A stretch of DNA of 64,000 nt from Serripes groenlandicus (lineage: Eukaryota; Mollusca; Bivalvia; Cardiida; Cardiidae): the NCBI GenBank assembly GCA_031761405.1, contig JASEVX010000013.1, forward strand, positions 39,198,601 through 39,262,600. Direction: 5' to 3'. The translations under genes and the position numbers were made by a program. Below, piece by piece: positions 9,285 to 20,016 of this stretch (its first letter is position 1; each line of letters begins with the position of its first letter). The notes beneath the pieces were generated by a model. The model searched no databases and was not told the origin of the DNA. It worked only from the letters and a program-made list of their open reading frames with translations.

Positions 9285-12200
9285 GTTTGAAATATTGCAT
9301 GTTTTTCACACAGAGAACAATTACTAAACTATAAAAGTTGTTGTAGTTTTGAAGTGTTACATGTTTTTCACACAGACACAATTACCAAACCGTAAAAAGT
9401 GTTGTAGTTTTGAAGTATTACATTTTTTTCACACATAGAGCAATTACCCAACTATAAAAGTTGTTGTAGTTTTGAAGTATTACATTTTGTTCACACACAG
9501 CAATTACCAAACTATAAAAGTTGTTGTAGTTTTAAAGTATTACATGTTTTGCACACAGAGAGCAATTACCAAACTATGAAAGTTGTTGTAGTTTTGAAGT
9601 ATTACATATTTTGCACTCAGAGCAATTACCAACCTATAAAAGTTGTTGTAGTTTTTAAGTGTTACATGTTTTTCACACATAGAGCAATTACCAAACTAAG
9701 TTGTTGTAGTTTTGAAGTGTTATATGTTTTGCACACAGAGAGCAATATCCAAACTATAAAAGTTGTTGTAGTTTTGAAGTGTTACATGTTTTGCACACAG
9801 ACAGCAATAACCAAAATTTAAAAGTTGTTGTAGTTTTGAAGTGTTACATTTTTTGCACACAGAGAGCAATTACCAAACTATAAAAGTTGTTGTAGTTTTG
9901 AAGTGTTACATGTTTTGCACACAGAGAGCAATATCCAAACTATAAAAGTTGTTGTAGTTTTGAAGTGTTACATGTTTTGCACACAGAGAGCAATTACCAA
10001 ACTACAAAAGTTGTTGTAGTTTTGAAGAGTTACATGTTTTGCACACAGAGAGCAATTACCAAACTACAAAAGTTGTTGTAGTTTTGAAGTGTTACATGTT
10101 TTGCACACAGAGAGCAATTTCCAAACTACAAAAGTTGTTGTAGTTTTGAAGAGTTACATGTTTTGCACACAGAGAGCAATTACCAAACTACAAACGTTGT
10201 TGTAGTTTTGAAGTGTTACATGTTTTGCACACATAGAGAAATTACCAAACTACAAAAGTTGTTGTAGTTTTAGAAGAGTTACATATTTTTCACACAGAGA
10301 GCAATTACCAAACTATAAAAGTTGTTGTAGTTTTGAAGTGTTACATGTTTTGCACACAGAGAGCAATTACCAAACTACAAAAGTTGTTGTAGTTTTGAAG
10401 TGTTACATGTTTTGCACACAGAGAGCAATTTCCAAACTACAAAAGCTGTTGTATTTTTGAAGTGTTACATGTTTTGCACACAGAGAGCAATTACTATAAA
10501 AGTTGTTGTAGTTTTAGAAGAGTTACATATTTTTCACACCTAGAGCAATTATCAAACTATAAAAGTTGTTGTGGTTTTGAAGTATTACATTTTGTTCACA
10601 CATAGAGAAATTACCAAACTATAAAAGCTGTTGTAGTTTTAAAGTGTTACATGTTCTGCACACATAGAGAAATATCCAAACTATAAAAGTTGTTGTAGTT
10701 TTGAAGTGTTATATGTTTTGCACACAGAGAGCAATTACCAAACTATAAAAGTTGTTGTAGTTTTGAAGTGTTACATGTTTTGCACACATAGAGAAATATC
10801 CAAACTATAAAAGTTGTTGTAGTTTTGAAGTGTTACATGCTCACAGAGAGCAATTACCAAACTATAAAAGTTGTTGTAGTTTTGAAGTGTTACATGCTCA
10901 CAGAGAGCAATTACCAAACTATAAAAGTTGTTGTAGTTTTGAAGTGTTACATGCTCACAGAGAGCAATTACCAAACTATAAAAGCTGTTGTAGTTTTGAA
11001 GTGTTACATGTTCTGCACACATAGAGAAATATCCAAACTATAAAAGTTGTTGTAGTTTTGAAGTGTTACATGTTCTGCACACATAGAGAAATATCCAAAC
11101 TATAAAAGTTGTTGTAGTTTTGAAGTGTTACATGTTTTGCACACAGAGAGCAATTACCAAATTACAAAAGTTGTTGTAGTTTTGAAGTGTTACATGTTCT
11201 GCACACATAGAGAAATATCCAAACTATAAAAGTTGTTGTAGTTTTGAAGTGTTATATGTTTTGCACACAGAGAGCAATTACCAAACTACAAAAGTTGTTG
11301 TAGTTTTGAAGTGTTACATGCTCACAGAGAGCAATTACCAGACTATAAAAGCTGTTGTAGTTTTGAAGTGTTACATGTTCTGCACACATTGAGAAATATC
11401 CAAACTATAAAAGTTGTTGTAGTTTTGAAGTGTTACATGCTCACAGAGAGCAATTACCAAACTATAAAAGTTGTTGTAGTTTTGAAGTGTTACATGTTTT
11501 TCACACATAGAGAAATATCCAAACTATAAAAGTTGTTGTAGTTTTGAAGTGTTACATGTTTTGCACACATAGAGAAATATCCAAACTATAAAAGTTGTTG
11601 TAGTTTTGAAGTGTTACATGTTTTGCACACAGAGAGCAATTACCAAACTATAAAAGTTGTTGTAGTTTTGAAGTATTACATTTTGTTCACATATAGAGAA
11701 ATTACCAAACTATAAAACTTGTTGTAGTTTTGAAGTGTTACATGTTCTGCACACAGAGAGCAATTACCAAACTATAAAAGTCGTTGTAGTTTTGAAATAT
11801 TACATGTTTTGCACACAGAGAGCAATTACCAAACTATAAAAGTTGTTGTAGTTTTGAAATATTACATGTTTTGCACACAGAGAGCAATTACCAAACTATA
11901 AAACTTGTTGTAGTTTTGAAGTATTACATTTTGTTCACATATAGATAAATAACCAAACTATAAAACTTGTTGTAGTTTTGAAGTGTTACATGTTTTGCAC
12001 ACAGAGAGCAATTACCAAACTATAAAAGTTGTTGTAGTTTTGAAATATTACATGTTTTGCACACAGAGAGCAATTACCAAACTATAAAAGTTGTTGTAGT
12101 TTTGAAGTGTTACATGTTTTGCACACAGAGAGCAATTACTATAAAAGTTGTTGTAGTTTTAGAAGAGTTACATATTTTTCACACAAAGAGCAATTATCAA

Positions 12201-12702
12201 ACTATAAAAGTTGTTGTAGTTTTGAAGTATTACATTTTGTTTACACATAGAGAAATTACCAAACTATAAAAGTTGTTGTAGTTTTAGAAGAGTTACATAT
12301 TTTTCACACAGAGAGCAATTATCAAACTATAAAAGTTGTTGTAGTTTTGAAGTATTACATTTTGTTCACACATAGAGCAATTACCAAACTATAAAAGTTG
12401 TTGTAGTTTTGAAGTGTTATATGTTTTACACACAGAGAGCAATTATGAAACTATAAAAGTTGTTGTAGTTTTGAAGTGTTACATGCTCACAGAGAGCAAT
12501 TACCAAACTATAAAAGTTGTTGTAGTTTTGAAGTGTTACATGCTCACAGAGAGCAATTACCAAACTATAAAAGCTGTTGTAGTTTTGAAGTGTTACATGT
12601 TCTGCACACAGAGAGCAATTACCAAACTATAAATTGTTGTAGTTTTGAAGTGTTACATGTTTTGCACACAGAGAGCAATTACTATAAAAGTTGTTGTAGT
12701 TT
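9285..12702. repeat. 62-bp satellite array, about 55 copies
   Basis: The unit reads GTTGTTGTAGTTTTGAAGTG, TTACATGTTTTGCACACAGA, GAGCAATTACCAAACTATAA, AA. Variants include a 57-bp form with ACATGCTCACAGAGAGC, a form with TAGAGAAATATCC, and a form missing CCAAACT. The variants occur in repeated order: three consecutive 57-bp units at about 10830-11000, with further 57-bp units near 11310, 11435 and 12480-12560. This indicates higher-order organisation. Open frames on both strands within the array are by-products of stop-poor units. Confidence 0.95.
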
Positions 12703-12906
12703 AAGGGTGACAAGAGAAATGTAAAAGAAGTGGTCATTTTAAGCACCGGTATCACAACATGGAGTAAGTTGTCTGAGATAAAAGTGTGAAAAGCTTGTAT
12801 TCCAAACTTGTGTGTGCATAGGCTTATTATTTTGGACTGATTGACAGTTATGTTTACAAGATCATGTATTATGAAATATTTCTTTCCCATTTTTGAAATG
12901 GCTTTA
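12703..12906. other. Short spacer between satellite and AGCTCACC block
   Basis: No feature recognised. Confidence 0.5.
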
Positions 12907-15718
12907 AGCTCACCATAGCATGAAGTGGTCAAGGTGGGTTATTGTGATCGTCTTGCGTCCGGCGTCCTGGGGACGGGGCTATTTTACCTCATATGGCTAT
13001 AGTGAAAACTATAAAAACCTTCTCCGACGAAAATGTCAGGCCGATTTCCAAATAATTTTGTAGAAATGTTCCTAGGATGACCCTCCATCAGATTTCACCA
13101 AGCCATGTTGATTGGTCTTAAAATATGGCTGCCAGGGGGGTGGGGCTATTAGCCTTATATTAGCTTTAGTGAAAACTTTAAAAATCTTCTCCCAAACTAT
13201 TTTGCTGAATTTCAAATAATTTTGCAGAAATGTTCCTTGGGTGACACTCTACTAGATTCCTTTGATTTAATTATGCCTAATGGCAGTAGAGCGATACTGG
13301 TACTCTTGGGCCTCTTGTATTAACTGACCTCACCACAACATGAGTTACTTTGGTTGACTGTGTGGTAGGCATGATAAATCACATTGCATAAGTCAGGTGA
13401 GCGATCCAGGGTTATCATGGCCGTCATCCGTTTGTCAACATCTTCTCCTCAGTAACCAGTGGGTCAATTGGGATGAAACTCCATGCAGAATTCTGGTTTC
13501 TATGGCAACCAAATAAACTTTAAAATTCTTCTTCTCCCAAACCAGTTTGCTGATTTTCAAATACTTTCGTAGAAATTTTTCTTGGATGACCTTCTATCAG
13601 ATTCCCTCAAGCCATGTTGATTGGTAAAAGAACCATGGCTACCAGGGGATGGGGCTGTTTTGCCTAATATGGCTATAGTGAAAACTTTAAAATCTTCTCC
13701 TCCCTAAGTGTCTAGCCGATTTTCAAATAATTTTGTAGAAATGTTCCTAGGGTGACACTGTATCAGATTTCTTTAAGCCATGTTGATTGTTTGAAAAACA
13801 TGGCCGCCAGGGGGCGGGGCTACTTTGCCTTATATGGCTATAGTGAAAACTTAAAAAATCTTCACGATGAAATTTGTGGCAGATTTTCAAATAATTTTGT
13901 AGAAGTGTTCCTTGGGTGACCCTCTATCATATTTTTCAAGCCATGTTGATTGGTCGAAAATCATGGCCGCCAGGGGGCAGGCCTGTTTTGCCTTATATGG
14001 ATACAGTGAAAACTTAAAGAAATCTTCTCCAACAGTGTCGGCCGATTTTCAAGTACTTTTGTAGAAATGTTCTTAGGGTAACCAACTATCAGATTCCTTC
14101 AAGGCATGTTGATTGGTCGAAAACTATGGCCACCAGGGGGCGGGCTATTTTGCATTAAATGCATAAAAGTAAAAATCTTCTCCTCCGAAAGTGCCGGGCC
14201 GATTCCTTCAAACCATGTTGATTGGTTAAAAAACATGGCTGCCAAGGTCAGGGCTGTTTTGTCCTCCCTATATGGCTAAAGTGAAAACTTAAAAATCTTC
14301 TCTGACAAAAGTTTCGGCTGATTTTGATAAAATGTTGTAGAAATGTTTCTTGGGTGACTCTCTATCAGATTCCTCCAAGCCATGTTGATTGGTTTTAAAA
14401 TATGGCTGCTAGGGGGGGTGGGGTTGTTAGTATTATATTGGTTTTAGTGAACACTTTAAAAATCTCTGATTTTCAAATAATTTTGCGGAAATATTCATTG
14501 GGTGAGAATCTACAAGATTCCTTCAAGCCATGTTCATTGGGGCTGGGGCTGTTTGATTATTAGTCCCCTACCAGTCGAAGACCAGTTTGGGGACTATAGG
14601 TTTGGTCTATTTCGTCTGTCCGTCTGTCTGTGTGTCAGTCCCACCAAATCTTGTCCGGTCCACATATTAACCATGCATCATAGGATTTCCAAGAAACTTA
14701 GCACAAAAGTTCACCATGATGAGGTGGGGTGTCATGCTCAAAACCCAGGCCTGTACCTCAAATGTCAAGGTCACACTTAGAGGTCAAAGGTCAAAATGAG
14801 TAATATTTGATAGGACTACCTTGTCCTGCCCACATTTCAACCATGCAGGCGTGTCGCACTTTGTGACTTAGAGGTCAAAGGTCAAAATGAGTACTGTTTA
14901 ATAGGACTACCTTGTCCGGCTCACATCTCAACCATGCATCATTGGTTTCCCTAGTTACTAGGCACACATGTTCACCTCAAATGTTAAGGTATCACTTAGA
15001 GGTCAAAGGTCAAAATGATTACTGTTTGATAGGACTATTACTTGTCCGACCCGCATCTAAACCATGCATTATAGGATTTCCATGAAACTTGGCACAAACG
15101 TTCACTATGATGAGGCAGCATGTCGCTCTCAAGACCAAGGCCTGTACCTCAAATGTCAAGGTCACAATTAATAGGTCAAAATGAGTACTGTTTGATAAGA
15201 CTACCTTATCCGGCCCTCATCTCAACCATGCATGATGCATCATAGGATTCCCAAGTAATTAGGCACACATCTTCACCACCATAAGGTGGCGTGTCACGCA
15301 CAAGACCCAGGACTGAACCTCAAATGTCAAGGTTGCACTTGGAGGTCAAAGTTCAAAATGAGAACTGTTTGATAGGACTGTACCTTGTCCGGCCCGCATC
15401 TCAACCATGCATCATGGGCTTCCCAAGTTACTAGGCAATCTTGTTCACTATAATAAGGTGGCGTGTCGCGCACAATACCCAGGCCTGTACCTCAAATGTC
15501 AAGGTCACACTTGGAGGTCAAAAGACACAATGTGCTGTCCTTGTCTGGTAGGGGACTTTTGTATTGCTTGCAATACGACATTAACTTGTTTAATTTTTGC
15601 CTAATGGCAGTGTAGCGATACTGGCCCTCTTGGGCCTCTTGTATTGGCAACCGTTTGGTTCTTATGTCAAATCACATAAATCAGGTGAGCGATCCAAGGC
15701 CATCATGGCCCTCTTGTT
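12907..15718 (+). repeat. Composite AGCTCACC-family block with nested insertions
   Basis: It begins AGCTCACCATAGCATGAAGTG, then AAGGTGGGTTATTGTGATCG. It ends CAGGTGAGCGATCCAAGGCC, then ATCATGGCCCTC and TTGTTC. Internal termini near 13310 (CTCTTGGGCCTCTTGTATTA) and 13395-13420 (CAGGTGAGCGATCCAGGG) show that at least two elements are joined. The interior carries about eight GCCATGTTGATTGGT / GCCGCCAGGGGGCGGGG units and is interrupted at 14562 by the AGTCCCC element listed next. Confidence 0.8.
14562..15576 (+). mobile_element. AGTCCCCTACCAG element with terminal inverted repeats, nested
   Basis: The 5' end AGTCCCCTACCAG at 14562 is the inverse of CTGGTAGGGGACT at 15545-15557. A hairpin GTATTGCTTGCAATAC follows. 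The interior consists of five or six copies of about 160 bp containing GGACTACCTTGTCC, ACCATGCATCATAGGATTTCC, TGTACCTCAAATGTCAAGGTC and GAGGTCAAAGGTCAAAATGAG. Sequence of the surrounding AGCTCACC block resumes afterwards, supporting insertion into it. There is no coding capacity. Confidence 0.75.
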
Positions 15719-15790
15719 CATTATATCTTTGCTTTATGGTAAAAGCGAGTTACTGTTTCTAATGTTTCTAATGTTTCTAATGTTTGGTTT
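15719..15790. other. Short gap between repeats
   Basis: Contains a (TAATGTTTC)n-like run of three copies at about 15754-15783. Confidence 0.5.
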
Positions 15791-16285
15791 TTAGATCACT
15801 TGAGCAGAAGGCTCAATGTGATCTATTGGGATCTCTATCCCTCTGTTGTCCATTGTTCACTTTTTGCTTCAAATAACATCTCTGAAACCCCTTGATGAAG
15901 TTCATGAAATTGGCATGGATGTTTCTTGCATATTCCCCTTTGAAAAATTGTTTGAAGAATTCCATTCAATGCACAACTTGAAATGATGTCACAGAATTGT
16001 TCCTTGGGTGACCCTCTACCATAATCAGGTCATCATGATTGAGATTCTTACAAAACTATGGCTGCCAGTGGTTTTCCCTATAGACTATATTCTATATTAA
16101 AAACTTTAAAAATATTCTTGTCTGAAACTACTGGCCCAATTTTGAAATACTTTAAGTTTAGAAGAATAATTAGGCAATACTCAGTGATTGATTTCAAATG
16201 GAAAATCCATTTTGAAAATTAAAGGATTTTAAAAGTATAATAGTTTGATAATGGACGATTAAGGACCAATTTGACCCTCTTGTAG
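15791..16285 (+). repeat. Related repeat with AGATCACTTGAGC / GACCCTCTTGTAG ends
   Basis: It begins TTTTTAGATCACTTGAGCAG, then GCTCAATGTGATCTATTGGG. It ends TTTGATAATGGACGATTAAG, then GACCAATTTGACCCTCTTG. The layout parallels the AGCTCACC family, with a short inverted motif at the 5' end and CCTCTTGT at the 3' end, but the sequence differs. Confidence 0.6.
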
Positions 16286-16425
16286 GGCATCTCAGGTTCT
16301 CTTTAGTCACTTTATATTATACTTCTGTCAGGCAGACACAATTCCATTTTAATTATGTATTGTTTGCCCAAGTTGGGTTTGTTAATTCTTAATTTACATT
16401 GATTGATTTATTATAGGCCTTTTTT

Positions 16426-17480
16426 AGCTCACCTATGCACGAAGTGTAAGGTGAGCTATTGTGATCACATTTTGTCCGGCGTCCATCCGCCGTGTGTCGT
16501 CAACATTTCATCTTGTTAACACTCTACAGGCTACATTTTGCATCCAATCTTCATGAAAGTGTATCAGAACATTCATCTTCATAAAATCTTGGACAAGTTC
16601 GAAACCGAGCCATATGAGGTCAAAAACGAGGTCACTAGGTCAAATTGAAGCGAAATCTTGTTAACACTCTCGAGGCCACATTTTCAACTTGAGCATGTTG
16701 AAACTTTATCAGAATGTTTGTCTTGATGATATGTAGGTCAAGTTCGAACATGTGTCATGTTGGGTCAAACAGTAGGTCACTAGGTCAAATTGAAGGAAAA
16801 TCTTGTTAACACTCCAGATGCCACAATTTTTGCTTCAGCAGTTTGAAATTTTGTCAGAATGTTTTTCTTAAAAATATCTAGGTCAAGTTCGAATATGGGT
16901 CATATTGGGTCAGAAACTAGGTCACTAGGCTAAATTGAAGGGTAATCTTGTTAACACTGAAGAGGCCACATTTTCAACTTGAGCATGTTGAAATCGTGTT
17001 AACTCTGTAGAAGCCGCATGTTTTGCTTCAGCAGCTTGAAATTTGGTCAGAATGTTGAGCTAAATGATATCTAAGTCAAGTTTGAAGTCACTAGGCCAAA
17101 TTGAAGGAAAATCGTGTAAACACTTTGGATGAACTTTGGTCAGAATGTTTGTCTGAATTATATCTACGTCAAGTTCGAATATGGGTCATATTGGGTCAGA
17201 AACAATGTCAATAAAGGAAAATATTGTTCAAACTCCGGAGGCCGCATTTTTACTTTGAGCAAGTTGAAAATTTGTCAGAATGTTGTCTTGATGATATCTA
17301 GTCCATGTTGGAATATGGGTCATATCAGGTAAAACAAATATAGATCACTAGGCCAAATGAAGGAAAATCTTGTTAACACTGTGGAGGTTGCATTCAGAAT
17401 AATTGTCTTGATATGTTTTGCATTGCAGTACATTGTATAATTAAGGTGAGCGATCCAGGGCCATCATGGCCCTCTTGTTT
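16426..17480 (+). repeat. AGCTCACC-family element, TTGTTAACACT subfamily, complete ends
   Basis: The 5' end reads AGCTCACCTATGCACGAAGTG, then AAGGTGAGCTATTGTGATCAC. The 3' end reads AAGGTGAGCGATCCAGGGCC, then ATCATGGCCCTC and TTGTTT. There are six or seven internal units. Its last about 280 bp, including the unusual segment GTTTTGCATTGCAGTACATTG, match the inverted copy at 57658-59127 almost base for base. The two derive from one recent source subfamily. Confidence 0.85.
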
Positions 17481-17486
17481 GAAAAA

Positions 17487-18016
17487 ACGGGACGTATTAT
17501 AGTTTTACCTGCGGCGTCCAGTATGTTGTCGGCCCAATAACTTTAGAAGCCTTTGTCCAATCGTAACCAAATTTGGTCATAATGTGTATTATTGTTTGAT
17601 AACTAGCCATATCGCTCTAGTCACGCTAGAGTCATCGCCCTTTAATTATAAAAATTACCTCAAATTGGTCTTGTCCGATCAATAACTTTCAAAGCCTTTA
17701 TCCAATCATCACCAAATTTAGTCAGAATGTGTATGGGCATAATATCTCGGACATGTGCTATAATCAGCCATATCGCTCTGGTCATTTTATTTGATCATCA
17801 CCAAATTTAGACAATATGTTGATGGGCAGAATATCTTGGTCAGGTTCGATAACTAACCACGTTATCTTAGTCACTCCACACTTATGTCCCTCGAAATGGC
17901 CAAAACTGTATTAACAGTGGCCGCTTTCTAAAGTTGCCTGACGTACAACCATTTATCACTAAACTTGGTCTCCAAAAAACAGGACGGGCGTATTTTATGA
18001 CAGTTGGCGCTCTTGT
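17487..18016 (+). repeat. Repeat with GGGACGTATTATAG ... GCGCTCTTGTT ends
   Basis: It starts AAAACGGGACGTATTATAG and ends AAACAGGACGGGCGTATTTT, then ATGACAGTTGGCGCTCTTG. Three internal units of about 130-140 bp contain CCAATCATCACCAAATTTAG and GCCATATCGCTCTGGTCA. It is non-coding. Confidence 0.65.
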
Positions 18017-18381
18017 TATTTATTTATTATACATGCACTACATGTATAGGCAATTTTAATAAAGTGTATTGATATATCTTTGTATTTGTGAAGTTTTATC
18101 CAAACCAATAAGGGCCAGTTTTCCTACTACTTATTTGTTACTGAAAGTCGAATGCATTACTCTTAACATGTGTTCATCTTTGGTCCTATATAGAAACTTC
18201 CATGTTCATGCAAGTTCTAAATGCACACCATGTTCCGCCATGATATATTAATTAGATAAATATACTGAACCAAAAAAGAAACGTTCCGTAGTTACTTTAA
18301 ACACGGACCTATATGTATATAGGTCCTTGGTTTAAACTTATTCATTTTACATGGATTGGAAAGCAAGTTTTTACAACTTGT

Positions 18382-19059
18382 TAGCTCACCTGAGCATGGT
18401 CATCAATCATTGTCTGGCATGCAGCGTCCCTAGGCAATCCCCTTCAAAAACAGCTAAAAGAATTACATTCCATCCAGAACTGGTTGCCATGGCAACGGAA
18501 AGGAAATTCTTTAAGTGACATCTATACCATTGGGCTAATTTCAACTAAACTTTTAAGGAATGTTTCCTAGGTGGTACCCTAGCTAAAAGAATGTTCCCTA
18601 GTAATACCCTATTAAAACAGCTAAAATAATTCCACGGCAGCGGAAAGAAAACAAAGAAAATTCTTTAAACGACATCTCCTATACCATTGGGTCAATTTCG
18701 ACCAAGCTTTGCAGGAAGGTAGTCCCCTTTAAAAATTACTAAAGAATTCCATTCAATCTAGAAGTCTGGTTGCTATGGCAACGGAAAGAGAAAAGTATTT
18801 AATAATGTTCCCTGTTCAATCGGGCCAATACAATTTTAAAGGAATGTTGCCTAAGTGGTCACCTTTAGAAACGGCTAAACAATATTCATCCCCTGCAGAG
18901 CTCTGGTTGCCATGGCAACGGAAAGAAAAAAGTTCGAAAAATCTTTAATCATCATCTTATCCTATGCCACTGGGCTAATTTCAACCATATTTTACAGGAA
19001 TGTTTTCTAGGTTACTCATGTCATCAGATGAGCGATATAGGCCCATTTTGCCCTCTTGT
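18382..19059 (+). repeat. AGCTCACC-family element, diverged subfamily
   Basis: It starts TTAGCTCACCTGAGCATGG and ends CATCAGATGAGCGATATAGG, then CCCATTTTGCCCTCTTG. Four internal units of about 150 bp carry GGTTGCCATGGCAACGGAAAG (near 18480, 18640, 18765 and 18900) and ATTTCAACC. Confidence 0.75.
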
Positions 19060-19074
19060 ATTAATTCCTTTCGA

Positions 19075-19215
19075 CAACTCCCTGGGTAGAACCAGTAATA
19101 AAATCGTGATAAATGTTCACCCCCGGGGATTAAAGCCCACGACTTTTGGATCCGGAGTCCGAAACTTTGGATCCGAAGGTCGTGGTTTCCATTGTTATGC
19201 TGGGTTTTCCCATAG
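19075..19215 (-). mobile_element. tRNA-derived SINE fragment (minus)
   Basis: Read on the minus strand, GATCCAAAAGTCGTGGGCTT then TAATCCCCGGGGGTGAAC resembles a tRNA B box (GTGGGTTCGAATCCC) with its stem. It is degenerate and no target-site duplication was found. Confidence 0.4.
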
Positions 19216-19394
19216 GAGTAATTCAGTTCAGTAACACTTTTTTGAAAGTCATTCTAGCAAAATAATTTTGTTTTCAGAATGCACAACACATTTTCAAAGG
19301 CGCCATATAGCTGGTTCTACACAGGAAGACGCCGAGAGGAATTAATATAAGTTGTAAAAACTTGCTTTCCAATCGACCTAAAATAAATATGTTT

Positions 19395-19556
19395 AAACCA
19401 CGGACCTATATACACATGGATTGGAAACTTCCAATCATTATCGGTGACCATCTAAGTAACAACATTTTACCCACTGTTATAGACTGGAACGCCTTACCAC
19501 CAGACATAGTAGAGGCGGGCACCCTGGACGCCTTCAAGGTCCGAGAGCAAACCATC
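19395..19556 (+). pseudogene. LINE reverse-transcriptase ORF, extreme C-terminal fragment
   Basis: The plus frame ending at TGA 19557-19559 reads TVIDWNALPPDIVEAGTLDA, then FKVREQTI. This is the C-terminal IRDWNxLPxxVVxAxTLDAFK signature of non-LTR retrotransposon ORF2 proteins (CR1/Jockey-like). Nothing of the RT catalytic core precedes it, so this is a severely 5'-truncated insertion. Confidence 0.65.
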
Positions 19557-19559
19557 TGA

Positions 19560-20016
19560 TCCAAACTGAAGATGTTTTTAATTGTGTTTTTAAATTAGAC
19601 AGTAAATAGCTCTGCCCAGTGGTATAGGAAATGTGTTTTAAAGAAATGGTTGCCGACGGACGATGGACACTTAATGACCAAAATAGCTCACGTTGAGTAC
19701 CGCACAAGTTCACCTATCCATGTTGGCTTGGGGGTTGCTATTTCTTAGGTTGCGGAAATGTGCCTCGCTCAATGACTCTCCTGCAATACCTGGAGCAGCA
19801 TTCTAACCGAATGACGGAGTAAATGACAACATTGCTTTTCCATTTTTATGGCCAATATCGTGGTTATGTAAACCCCATAGCACGGTATTTGCTCACATAC
19901 TGATTTATTTGTTCAGTATCCATAATATGCATGCTTATAAAGTCAATAGTACAACTTAAGTAAAGTTCATGTTTTATTTGTACTTTGGAACATAATCTCA
20001 TAGGTTTAACGGGTAA
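19560..20016. other. 3' flank of the integrase gene with an AGCTCAC remnant
   Basis: The sequence at 19650-19700 (GCCGACGGACGATGGACACTT, then AATAGCTCACGTTGAG) resembles an inverted AGCTCACC-family terminus. The rest is unassigned. Confidence 0.4.
19973..19978 (-). promoter_or_regulatory. Polyadenylation signal of the SAM-integrase gene
   Basis: TTTATT on the plus strand (AATAAA on the minus strand) lies about 40 nt beyond the stop codon at 20017, the expected spacing for a short 3' UTR. Confidence 0.6.

Larger units (their letters stand above)
18284..19400. repeat. Inverted repeat pair flanking an AGCTCACC element
   Basis: At 18320-18380 the sequence TATAGGTCCTTGGTTTAAAC and ACATGGATTGGAAAGCAAG, then TTTTTACAACTTG, is met in inverse orientation at about 19350-19405: GTTGTAAAAACTTGCTTTCC, AATCGACCTAAAATAAATA and TTTAAACCACGGACCTATATA. 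The arms match a SINE/LINE-like 3' tail that also occurs at 21430-21475. Two tail copies in opposite orientation therefore bracket this segment. Confidence 0.6.

Noticed and set aside
9549..12932. Several 64-100 codon frames on both strands
   Set aside because: Shadows of the 62-bp satellite units.
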